From: JACKII01 sp965222315
GTDB taxonomy: Bacteria; Pseudomonadota; Alphaproteobacteria; Bin95
Length of the DNA: 64,000 bases
Reading direction: 5' to 3'
Assembly (NCBI GenBank): GCA_965222315.1
Contig: OZ244951.1
Span: forward strand, 2,294,001-2,358,000
Shown here: positions 8,144-15,785 of the stretch, piece after piece
How the letters are laid out: the number at the start of each line of letters is the position of its first letter
Position numbering within the stretch: the stretch's first letter is position 1
The notes under the pieces: model-generated
The model's database searches: none
The model's input: only the letters and a program-made list of their open reading frames with translations
What the model was told of the DNA's origin: nothing
Position numbers and translations under genes: made by a program

Positions 8144-9511
8144 ATGACGGGGATGCTGACGCTGGACGAACTGCGGGCCGCGGTTCGCGCTGGCGAAATC
8201 GATACCGTGGTCGTCGCCCAGGTGGATATGCAGGGCCGCCTGATGGGCAAGCGCTTCCAGGCCGAGTATTTCTGCGAGGAAGCATGGGCCGAGACCCATA
8301 GCTGCAACTACCTGCTGGCGACCGACATGGAGATGGAGCCGGTCCCCGGCTACACGGCCACCAGCTGGGCGAAGGGCTATGGCGACTATGTGATGAAGCC
8401 CGACCTGGCAACGTTGCGCCGCACGCCCTGGCTGCCGGGTACGGCGCTGGTGCTCTGCGATGTGCTCGACCATCACACCCATCAGGAAGTGCCTCACTCG
8501 CCCAAAGCCGTGCTGAAGCGGCAGGTGGAGCGCCTGGCGGAGCTTGGCTATGACGCCAAGATGGCGACGGAATTGGAATTCTTCCTGTTCCGGGAGAGCT
8601 ACGATGCATTGCGGGACGGCGGCTATCGAGGCATGTCGCCGAGCAGCCCCTATAACGAGGACTATCACATCTTCCAGACCACCAAGGAGGAAGACGTGAT
8701 GCGGGCGATCCGCAACGGCCTGCAGGGTGCCGGCGTGCCGGTAGAGAACTCCAAGGGCGAGGCAGATGCGGGCCAGGCGGAGGTCAACATCCGCTACACC
8801 TGCCCGGTGGCGATGGCGGACCGGCACTCCATCCTCAAGAACGCGGTCAAGGAGATCGCGTGGAGCAAGGGCCGGGCCGTAACCTTCATGGCGAAATGGA
8901 ACGCGGGGGCGGCAGGTTCCTCCAGCCATATCCACCAGTCGCTTTGGTACAAGGGCGGCGGCCCGGCGTTCCACGACGCCAACGGCGAGCACGGCATGTC
9001 GGACTTGATGCGGCACTATCTGGCCGGACTGCTGACCTACGCAGATGAGATCACCTGTTTCCTGGCACCCTATGTGAACTCCTACAAGCGCTTTGCGGCG
9101 GAGACCTTCGCACCGACCAAGGCCGTATGGTCGGTGGACAACCGGACCGCAGGCTACCGGCTGGTTGCGCCGCACAGCCGGTCGGTCCGGGTCGAGTGCC
9201 GGGTCGGCGGCGCTGACCTGAACCCCTACCTGGCACTGGCGGCGCAACTGGCGGCCGGCATGGCGGGAATCGAACAGAAACTGGAACTGGAACCAGAGTT
9301 CCAGGGCGACGCCTACGGAGCGGCGGCCGCCAGAGCAATACCAGGGACTTTGCGTGCCGCGACGGAGGCCCTGCGCGGCTCCGAAATGCTGCGGGCGGCG
9401 TTTGGCGGTGATGTCGTCGATCACTACGTCCACGCCGCCGAGTGGGAGCAGGAGCACTTCGACCGGGCGGTCACTGACTATGAAGTGGCGCGGGGCTTCG
9501 AAAGGGCCTGA
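8144..9511 (+). CDS. Glutamine synthetase family ligase (PuuA/GlnT-like)
   Basis: A 455-residue protein with the glutamine-synthetase beta-grasp N-terminal part (VAQVDMQGRLMGKRF, about residues 24-38) and the catalytic barrel: ATELEFFLF, GEADAGQAEVNIRY, FMAKWNAGAAGSSSHIHQSL, and near the C terminus VECRVGGADLNPYLALAA. The family joins ammonia or an amine to a gamma-carboxylate using ATP. The divergent N terminus suggests a gamma-glutamyl-amine (polyamine or alkylamine) ligase rather than the assimilatory GlnA. Pairing with an EthD-like protein instead of nitrogen-control genes fits a catabolic role. It ends convergent with a hydrolase gene, 10 bp away. Confidence 0.82.
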   Translation: MTGMLTLDELRAAVRAGEIDTVVVAQVDMQGRLMGKRFQAEYFCEEAWAETHSCNYLLATDMEMEPVPGYTATSWAKGYGDYVMKPDLATLRRTPWLPGTALVLCDVLDHHTHQEVPHSPKAVLKRQVERLAELGYDAKMATELEFFLFRESYDALRDGGYRGMSPSSPYNEDYHIFQTTKEEDVMRAIRNGLQGAGVPVENSKGEADAGQAEVNIRYTCPVAMADRHSILKNAVKEIAWSKGRAVTFMAKWNAGAAGSSSHIHQSLWYKGGGPAFHDANGEHGMSDLMRHYLAGLLTYADEITCFLAPYVNSYKRFAAETFAPTKAVWSVDNRTAGYRLVAPHSRSVRVECRVGGADLNPYLALAAQLAAGMAGIEQKLELEPEFQGDAYGAAAARAIPGTLRAATEALRGSEMLRAAFGGDVVDHYVHAAEWEQEHFDRAVTDYEVARGFERA

Positions 9512-9521
9512 CCCCCGTCAT

Positions 9522-10295
9522 CTACTCCGAAATGCGGAACGAAGTCTCGCGGGATTCGGGCTTGCCGGTAAGGTGAGCCATCAGGAACTCGCGGGAATGG
9601 CGGAGTTCTTCCCGTGGCACGTCCGGGTGCAGGCCTGGGTTGGCGTGCAGGCGCTTGTCTTCAGAGCCCAGGGCGTCAAACAGGGCCAGTTGCTCCGCGC
9701 GGGTGAACAGCTCGTCCTCCAGCTGCATGATGAAGAACACCGGGCATTGAATGGCCTTGGCCGACCTGGTGAGGAACGGCCGGTAGTGCGAGGGGCCGGA
9801 AATGCCCATCAGGCCCAGCACGGCAACCTTGATTCTGGGCTCCGCCGCAACGGTCGGCGCGCCATAGATCGTGCCCATGGAGAGGCCCCAATAGCCGACA
9901 AGCCCAGCGCCCACTTCCGGCAGAGCCTGCACGGTGTCCAAGGCGAGCCGCCAGTCGGCGATCATGTCTTCCGCACTGCCGGGACGCTGCCATTCCGGCC
10001 AGAAGGCCCCGCGCGCGCCATCGCCCTTGCGCCGGCGGCCGTGGACCGGCCCGTCTATGGCGAGCGCGAAGACGCCGTGCTCGCGCACAAGATGTTCGGC
10101 TAGGTACGGGATCGGCCGTTGGTGGCGGGAGCCGCTGGCGCCGTGGCCGAACAGGATGAGCGGTGCGCCGGGCTTCGCGTTGTCCGCCTGCCAAAGGACG
10201 CCGGTCACCGGCCTCTCGCCGCGCATGAGGGTGAACTCCCGGACGGTGATACCATCCGGCGTGGGGGTGTCATCGGTGGCGTCGAGCCATTGCAT
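9522..10295 (-). CDS. Alpha/beta hydrolase of the dienelactone-hydrolase-like type
   Basis: A 257-residue soluble hydrolase. It has an oxyanion-hole region ILFGHGASGSRHQ (about residues 47-59), a nucleophile elbow GLSMG with Ser139, a candidate acid in MQLEDELF and a candidate His in GLHPDVP. A DGPVHGRR block precedes a lid-like insertion. Substrate cannot be inferred. It lies alone on the minus strand, with a palindromic repeat element just upstream of its start. Confidence 0.75.
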   Translation of the reverse strand: MQWLDATDDTPTPDGITVREFTLMRGERPVTGVLWQADNAKPGAPLILFGHGASGSRHQRPIPYLAEHLVREHGVFALAIDGPVHGRRRKGDGARGAFWPEWQRPGSAEDMIADWRLALDTVQALPEVGAGLVGYWGLSMGTIYGAPTVAAEPRIKVAVLGLMGISGPSHYRPFLTRSAKAIQCPVFFIMQLEDELFTRAEQLALFDALGSEDKRLHANPGLHPDVPREELRHSREFLMAHLTGKPESRETSFRISE

Positions 10296-10336
10296 GGGTG
10301 GGATTTCCTCTTCAAGAACCAGTTGGGTAAAATGGC

Positions 10337-10441
10337 CCTTCGATACGCACCGGGCGTTGCCCGCCGCTACTCAGGATGAAATTATTTCTCGGCATGAGGT
10401 TCTCATCCTGAGTTGCGCTCGCCAGAGCGCATATCGAAAGG
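10337..10441. repeat. Paired dispersed repeat forming a long imperfect hairpin, copy 1
   Basis: The intergenic region holds two inverted units. The inner arms CTCAGGATGA and TCATCCTGAG match exactly across a loop of about 23 bases. The outer arms CCTTCGATA and TATCGAAAGG also pair. The unit (TCGATA, then about 20 GC-rich bases, then CTACTCAGGATGAA) resembles the CTTCGA...CTCAGGATGA palindromic elements scattered through many alphaproteobacterial genomes. A second, oppositely nested pair lies in the arsenic operon. Confidence 0.65.
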
Positions 10442-10462
10442 CGTCATTCAGCGACTGCGCAA

Positions 10463-11317
10463 CTACAGGGTCCCGCCGGAGCGGCTGCGCTTGTTCTTCG
10501 GTAACTCGGCGAAGTTGCCCGGGCGTTTCTCGCGGTTGGCGGCCATTGCCTCGCGGATCTCACCGGCTTGCAGCATGCTGGCGTTCCAGATGGCGATGTA
10601 GTCGAGCCCGTCCGCTGTTGAGTGGTCGCGGGAGTAGGTCATGAGGCGCTTGTTGCCATAGGTGGTCAACGGCGCCTTGGAGGCTATCTCAGCGGCGATT
10701 TTCATCACTTCGGCCAGCATGGTCTCCTGGTCCGCATAGACGCGGTTTAACAGTCCGCAAGCCTGTGCTTCCTCCGCTGGCATCCGGCGGCCAGTATAGG
10801 CAAGTTCGCGGGCTATGCCTTCGGGAATCAGCTTGGCGATGCGCGGGAAAGTGCCAACATCGGCGGTCATGCCAATATTGGTCTCGAAGATGGTGATGAA
10901 GGCGTCGGCGCTGGCATAGCGCATGTCGCAAGCGGTGATCAGATCGACCCCGCCGCCGATGCAGCCACCCTGGATCGCGGCGAGGACCGGCTGGCGGCAT
11001 TCTTCCAGGCAGGAGAAGGTCTTCTGGAGGCGCTTCACATTGTTGTAGAAGCGCGCGCCATGCTGGCGTTTGGCCATCTCGTCGGACGTGTCTAGATGAC
11101 CGTCGCCGAAGGCACTGACGTCCATGCCCGAGGTAAAATGAGGCCCGGTCGAGGATATCAATATAACCCGAGCCTCCGCATGATCGTCGATGTCGGCGAT
11201 GATCGCCGGCAATTCGTCCCAGAATTCCGGCACCATGGAGTTCCGTTTCTCCGGGCGGTTCATGACGATGTGGGCGATGCCGTTCTCGATGGAGACATCG
11301 AAGCAGGTGTAGGGCAT
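10463..11317 (-). CDS. Crotonase-family protein resembling delta3,5-delta2,4-dienoyl-CoA isomerase
   Basis: A 284-residue enoyl-CoA hydratase/isomerase fold. The CoA-binding segment RPEKRNSM and the oxyanion-hole segment GGCIGGGVDLITACD are present. The three acidic residues typical of dienoyl-CoA isomerase (ECH1) are all visible: Asp in GGVDL, Glu in IFETNIG, and Asp in TADVGTFPR (about residues 125, 145, 153). It should shift double bonds in acyl-CoA during beta-oxidation of unsaturated acids. The start was set at the second ATG, which lies 7 bases after AGGA; an ATG two codons earlier is too close to that site. Confidence 0.8.
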   Translation of the reverse strand: MPYTCFDVSIENGIAHIVMNRPEKRNSMVPEFWDELPAIIADIDDHAEARVILISSTGPHFTSGMDVSAFGDGHLDTSDEMAKRQHGARFYNNVKRLQKTFSCLEECRQPVLAAIQGGCIGGGVDLITACDMRYASADAFITIFETNIGMTADVGTFPRIAKLIPEGIARELAYTGRRMPAEEAQACGLLNRVYADQETMLAEVMKIAAEIASKAPLTTYGNKRLMTYSRDHSTADGLDYIAIWNASMLQAGEIREAMAANREKRPGNFAELPKNKRSRSGGTL

Positions 11318-11454
11318 AGGCATATCCTGGGCCGGGCGTATGGGTAGGGTGCCGGGAAGCCTAGACCGGCCGGGCCGGAGAATATAGTCGGCATCGGCTG
11401 GGTGTCATAATCTTGTCACTGTTCCCAGTTCGTTAATTCGCGTATTAGCGAAAT

Positions 11455-12288
11455 ATGGATACAACACCTCATTCCGAGACCCTGGCCGCGTTGGGCCATC
11501 CGACCCGTCTGGCCGTCTTCCGCCTGTTGGCGCGGCGCGCGCCGGAGCCTGTGGGTGCGACCGAAATCGCCGAGGCGACCGGCACCCTGCCAAACACCCT
11601 AACCAAGCATCTGGACCTGCTGGTGCAGGGCGGGCTCGCGTCGCGGGCGCGGCAGGGCCGCTCGATCCGGTATGGATTGAACACCGCCGGCGCGGCGGAC
11701 CTGATCACCTACCTCGTGCAGGATTGCTGCCGCTCGCGCCCGGACATTGCTATCGCCGCCGACCGAGGGGAATCCTGGCTCATGACCGACAAAGTGTTTA
11801 ACGTCCTGTTCGTCTGCACCGGCAATTCCGCCCGGTCGATCTTTGCGGAAGCGATCCTGAACCGCGACGGCGGCAGCCGCTTCCGCTCCTATTCCGCCGG
11901 CACCAACGCCTATTCCGAACTGAATCCGCGCGCACTCGAGCTTTTGCAGCGGCACGGCTACGCTACCGACGGCATGTACGCCAAGAATGTCTCGGTCTTT
12001 CAGGCAGCCGATGCGCCGGCATTCGACTTCGTGTTTACGGTCTGCGACCGCTCGGCCAACGAAGAATGCCCGCCCTGGCCGGGCCAGCCGATCAGCGCTC
12101 ATTGGGGCATTCCCGATCCCGTCAAGGTGGACGGGACCGACGCCGAAAAGGCGCACGCTTTCAACGATGCCTTCCGCATGTTGCGCCAGCGCATTCATAG
12201 CTTCGCGGCCCTGCCGATCAGCTCCCTCGACCGGATATCGCTGCAGCGGGAAGTGGACGCTATCGGCAGCACCGGCGAGCGGGCCTAG
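11455..12288 (+). CDS. arsR-arsC: ArsR repressor fused to thioredoxin-type arsenate reductase ArsC
   Basis: A 277-residue fusion. Residues 5-95 are an ArsR-type winged helix (ALGHPTRLAVFRLLA, recognition helix LPNTLTKHLDLL) ending in a vicinal Cys91-Cys92 pair, a likely arsenite sensor. Residues 113-260 are a low-molecular-weight phosphatase fold with the P-loop CTGNSARS (Cys121). Cys197 (TVCDRS) and Cys205 (EECPPWP) match the redox triad of S. aureus-type ArsC, and Asp221 in GIPDP is the general acid. The protein should both repress the operon and reduce arsenate. It heads an operon with gapdh and arsJ. Confidence 0.9.
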   Translation: MDTTPHSETLAALGHPTRLAVFRLLARRAPEPVGATEIAEATGTLPNTLTKHLDLLVQGGLASRARQGRSIRYGLNTAGAADLITYLVQDCCRSRPDIAIAADRGESWLMTDKVFNVLFVCTGNSARSIFAEAILNRDGGSRFRSYSAGTNAYSELNPRALELLQRHGYATDGMYAKNVSVFQAADAPAFDFVFTVCDRSANEECPPWPGQPISAHWGIPDPVKVDGTDAEKAHAFNDAFRMLRQRIHSFAALPISSLDRISLQREVDAIGSTGERA

Positions 12289-12314
12289 GCGGCACGGACA
12301 ATCAAGAGGACTTC

Positions 12315-13328
12315 ATGGCGAGAATTGCAATTAACGGCCTGGGCCGCATGGGCAAGCTGGTGCTGCGGGCGCTGGTGGATGATGGCTGTCGGGGCAGCGA
12401 GATCGTGCTGCTGAATGACAAGGCGGGCGATCCAGTTGCGCACGCGCACTTGCTGGAATTCGATAGCGTACATGGCCGCTGGAACGCCCTGCTTGAGGCC
12501 GGAGAGGTTGCGCTCTCGATCAATGGCCATTCCATGCGCGTCACTACCGCGGACCGAATCCAAGACCTTCCGTTAGCAGCGTTGGGCGTTGACTTGGTTG
12601 TTGACTGTACCGGCAAGTTCAAGACCCCCGGTTTGATTCAGCCCTACTACGACGCAGGCGTGAGCAAGATCGTGGTCTCCGCGCCGGTGAAGGAGGCCCC
12701 TGCCCTCAACCTAGTCTACGGCGTGAACCATGACCTTTACGACCCGGCCGAGCACCATCTGGTGACGGCGGCCAGTTGCACCACCAATTGCCTAGCCCCG
12801 GTAGTCAAGGTGCTGCATGAGGAAATCGGCATCCGGCACGGCTCCATCACGACAGTGCATGATGTGACCAATACCCAGACAATGGTGGACAAGCCGCACA
12901 AGGACCTGCGCCGCGCCCGTTCCGCCCTGAACTCGCTGATCCCGACGACCACAGGCTCGGCGACCGCCATCACTCTGATCTACCCTGAACTGAAGGGCCG
13001 CCTGAACGGCCATGCGATCCGGGTGCCGCTGCTGAATGCCTCTCTCACCGACTGCGTATTCGAAATGGAGCGCGAGACGAGTGTTGAGGAGGTCAACGGC
13101 CTGTTTGCGGCGGCGGCGGTAGGGCCATTGGAAGGCATTCTGGGCTATGAGACCCGGCCATTGGTTTCCGCCGACTATGTCGACGATCCGCGTTCCGCCA
13201 TCGTGGACGCGCCCAGCACGATGGTGGTGAACGGCACCCAGGTGAAGGTCTATGCCTGGTATGACAATGAGTGGGGATATGCCTGCCGCCTCGCCGATGT
13301 GGCTCGGCTCGTGGCGGGGGGGATGTGA
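12315..13328 (+). CDS. gap: ArsJ-associated glyceraldehyde-3-phosphate dehydrogenase
   Basis: A 337-residue GAPDH with the Rossmann motif INGLGRMGK (residues 6-14), catalytic Cys155 in AASCTTNC and His182 in TTVHDVTNTQ, and the C-terminal signature WYDNEWGYACR. It lies between the ArsR-ArsC gene and arsJ. In characterised arsJ operons the GAPDH uses arsenate in place of phosphate to make 1-arseno-3-phosphoglycerate, which ArsJ exports and which then breaks down outside. The context indicates that role here rather than central glycolysis. It begins 26 bases after the arsR-arsC stop. Confidence 0.9.
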   Translation: MARIAINGLGRMGKLVLRALVDDGCRGSEIVLLNDKAGDPVAHAHLLEFDSVHGRWNALLEAGEVALSINGHSMRVTTADRIQDLPLAALGVDLVVDCTGKFKTPGLIQPYYDAGVSKIVVSAPVKEAPALNLVYGVNHDLYDPAEHHLVTAASCTTNCLAPVVKVLHEEIGIRHGSITTVHDVTNTQTMVDKPHKDLRRARSALNSLIPTTTGSATAITLIYPELKGRLNGHAIRVPLLNASLTDCVFEMERETSVEEVNGLFAAAAVGPLEGILGYETRPLVSADYVDDPRSAIVDAPSTMVVNGTQVKVYAWYDNEWGYACRLADVARLVAGGM

Positions 13329-13347
13329 AGAAATGACGGACAATACA

Positions 13348-13445
13348 CCTTCACCTCGAGTAGCCGCAGGGCGGCATATCGAGAGGGCGACAATGTCAGC
13401 CCACCATCTCTCGATACCCGCCTGCGGCTCTACTCGAGATGAAGG
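13348..13445. repeat. Paired dispersed repeat forming a long hairpin, copy 2
   Basis: Two arms of about 38 bases are near-perfect inverse complements: CCTTCACCTCGAGTAG ... TATCGAGAG and CTCTCGATA ... CTACTCGAGATGAAGG, around a loop of about 22 bases. It holds the same unit as copy 1 but nested the other way round: here the TCGATA ends face the loop, whereas in copy 1 the GGATGA ends do. It lies inside the arsenic operon, between gap and arsJ, where it could stabilise or attenuate the transcript. Confidence 0.75.
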
Positions 13446-13481
13446 ATCATTGATCCATTCAGACATGAGAAATACGGCACG

Positions 13482-14777
13482 ATGAGTGAGGCCACCCCCA
13501 CTCCCTCACCGGCAACGGACCGCAAGAGCGGGTTGGCTGCTTATATCGCTGTCACAGCGGCCTACTGGGCCTTCATGCTGACCGACGGCGCGCTACGCAT
13601 GCTGGTGCTGCTGCACTTTCATACGCTGGGCTTCTCGCCGATCCAGCTGGCCTACCTGTTCCTGCTCTATGAGTTCATGGGCGTCGTCACCAACCTATCG
13701 GCCGGATGGATTGCGGCGCGCTTCGGGCTGACGACGACGCTCTATGGCGGTCTCGCCTTCCAGATCGCCGCACTGGCGGCGCTCTCCCAGTTGGACGCCA
13801 GTTGGAGTGAGACGCTCTCGGTCGCTTTCGTCATGGCGGTACAGGGCGTCTCCGGCGTCGCCAAAGACCTCTCGAAGATGAGCGCAAAAAGCGCGGTCAA
13901 GGTGCTAGCGCCTGCCGACGACAACAGCGCGCTGTTCCGCTGGGTGGCGGTGCTGACCGGCTCCAAGAATGCGGTGAAGGGGTTGGGCTTCCTGCTGGGT
14001 GCGGCGCTGCTGGCGCTGGCCGGGTTCCAGGCCTCCGTCATCGGCATGGCGGTCGTGCTGGCCGCCATCCTGGCCGCCGTCGCATTGTTCATGCCGCCGG
14101 GCCTGCCCCAGGGCAAAAAGAAGGTGAAGTTCACCCAGGTATTTTCCAAGGACCGGAACATCAACCGCCTGTCCATGGCGCGCCTGTTCCTTTTCGGGGC
14201 GCGGGACGTGTGGTTCGTCGTCGGTGTGCCCATCTACTTCTACAGCGTGCTGTCGGATGGCTCGCCAGAGGGCAACCGGGCGGCGTTTTTCCTGATCGGC
14301 ACCTTCATGGCCGGCTGGATCATTTTCTATGGAATCGTGCAGGCAAGCGCGCCCAAGCTACTGCGCGCCAAGGGCAAGACCGTCGGCGAGATCGTCGGCT
14401 TTGCGCGGTTCTGGGTTGGCTTGCTGGCCCTGATCCCTGCGGCCCTGGCGCTGGCGGCGGTCGCAGCGGGCGGTGCGGCGGCTCACTGGCTGAGCGTTGC
14501 GCTAGTGGCTGGCTTGCTGCTGTTCGGTCTGGTGTTTGCCCTCAATTCGGCGTTGCATTCCTACCTGATCCTAGCGTTCAGCCAGACCGAGCGGGTGACA
14601 ATGGATGTGGGTTTTTACTACATGTCGAATGCGGCCGGGCGCTTGCTCGGCACTTTGCTTTCCGGTTTGAGTTACCAGGCAGGCGGCTTGCCGTTATGCT
14701 TGGCCACCGCGGCGGTAATGGCTGCTGCGAGCTGGATTTGCGCCAAATGGCTGGAGCGGCAGCCATCGGCGGCGTAG
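13482..14777 (+). CDS. arsJ: ArsJ organoarsenical efflux permease (MFS)
   Basis: A 431-residue major-facilitator protein with about twelve hydrophobic segments. The opening AAYWAFMLTDGALRMLVLLHFH, the cytoplasmic block GVAKDLSKMSAKSAVK and GARDVWFVVGVPIYFYS are hallmarks of ArsJ as I know it. It is expected to export 1-arseno-3-phosphoglycerate made by the preceding GAPDH, giving arsenate resistance without reduction. A 153-bp spacer holding the hairpin repeat separates it from gap, but all genes run the same way. The first 20 residues are a Pro/Thr-rich cytosolic tail. Confidence 0.9.
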   Translation: MSEATPTPSPATDRKSGLAAYIAVTAAYWAFMLTDGALRMLVLLHFHTLGFSPIQLAYLFLLYEFMGVVTNLSAGWIAARFGLTTTLYGGLAFQIAALAALSQLDASWSETLSVAFVMAVQGVSGVAKDLSKMSAKSAVKVLAPADDNSALFRWVAVLTGSKNAVKGLGFLLGAALLALAGFQASVIGMAVVLAAILAAVALFMPPGLPQGKKKVKFTQVFSKDRNINRLSMARLFLFGARDVWFVVGVPIYFYSVLSDGSPEGNRAAFFLIGTFMAGWIIFYGIVQASAPKLLRAKGKTVGEIVGFARFWVGLLALIPAALALAAVAAGGAAAHWLSVALVAGLLLFGLVFALNSALHSYLILAFSQTERVTMDVGFYYMSNAAGRLLGTLLSGLSYQAGGLPLCLATAAVMAAASWICAKWLERQPSAA

Positions 14778-14802
14778 AGCGACGAAAAGCAAGGTGAGAG
14801 TG

Positions 14803-15765
14803 ATGGCTTCGGCCCGGCGGACGGTCCTTCATTGGGCCGGGATATTGGCGCTGTTGGGCGTACTGCTCGGCGGGGCCTGGACAGCCTACATGTGGCACAT
14901 CTACTGGAATGACTCCGGCCTGACCAAACCGGTTAAGGACGAGGCGTTCCGCGCGGCCCAGTCGGTGGAGATCACGCCGCTGCGCGGCGGGCTCTATATG
15001 CTGCAGGGCGACGGCGGCAACATCACGGCCTTGGTGGGTGACGACGGCGTGCTCATCGTCGATTCGGACGAGGCCTGGATGGCGCCCAAGATCGACGCGG
15101 CGCTCAAGACACTGTCCGACCAGCCGGTGCGCTACGTCATCAACACCCACTTTCACGGCGACCACCGCGGCGGCAATGGCTACTTCCGGCGGCAGGGGGC
15201 GGAGATCATTGCGCATACGAACACGCTCGCGAACATGAAGGCCGACACCTATGCCCCCGCCGCGCCCGACGACTTGCCGACCATCACTGTCGACGAGGAA
15301 TACAGGCTGACCTTCGCGGGCGAGGAGGTGCTGATCCGCCATCTGCCGAACGCCCACACCGACAGCGACGTTTTCGTGTATTTCCCGGAGGCCAACGTGC
15401 TGGCGGCAGGCGACGTGTTCTCCTATGGCAGCTTTCCCTTCATTAGCACCGGCACGAACGGCACCATCGACGCGCATCTGGCGGGGCAGCGGGAGTTGCT
15501 GGCCCTGGCCAATGAGCAGACCCAGATCGTGCCGGGTCACGGCGAACTGACCGACAAGGCCGGACTGTCGGAGACAAACGGGCGGCTCGGCGACATTCGC
15601 GGCAATGTCGCGTGGCTGAAGAAAATGGGCGTCTCGCGCAGCGCCGCCCGCGCTTTTTATCCGACCTATCCCTGGCCGGCCGAGTGGCGCAACGCCTACG
15701 TCACCGACAAGTTTTTCCTGGCGCTGGTCTACAACACCCTGCCCGACCAGCAGCCGGAGGAATAG
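14803..15765 (+). CDS. Membrane-anchored metallo-beta-lactamase-fold hydrolase
   Basis: A 320-residue protein with an N-terminal signal anchor (about residues 7-30) and an exported MBL domain. The Zn motif HFHGDH is at residues 116-121; further ligands lie in NAHTDSDV, AAGDVFS and VPGHGEL. It resembles periplasmic MBL hydrolases of the SoxH/quinoprotein-relay-linked type. A GTG three codons upstream is possible, but the ATG has AAGGTGAG 6 bases ahead. It starts 25 bases after arsJ on the same strand and may be part of that transcript. I see no known arsenic function for it. Confidence 0.78.
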   Translation: MASARRTVLHWAGILALLGVLLGGAWTAYMWHIYWNDSGLTKPVKDEAFRAAQSVEITPLRGGLYMLQGDGGNITALVGDDGVLIVDSDEAWMAPKIDAALKTLSDQPVRYVINTHFHGDHRGGNGYFRRQGAEIIAHTNTLANMKADTYAPAAPDDLPTITVDEEYRLTFAGEEVLIRHLPNAHTDSDVFVYFPEANVLAAGDVFSYGSFPFISTGTNGTIDAHLAGQRELLALANEQTQIVPGHGELTDKAGLSETNGRLGDIRGNVAWLKKMGVSRSAARAFYPTYPWPAEWRNAYVTDKFFLALVYNTLPDQQPEE

Positions 15766-15785
15766 CGCCTACTCCGCCGCGCCCC

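Noticed and set aside
7985..9457. 490-codon frame antisense to the glutamine-synthetase-like gene
   Set aside because: No recognisable domain; a codon-bias shadow of a well-supported gene.
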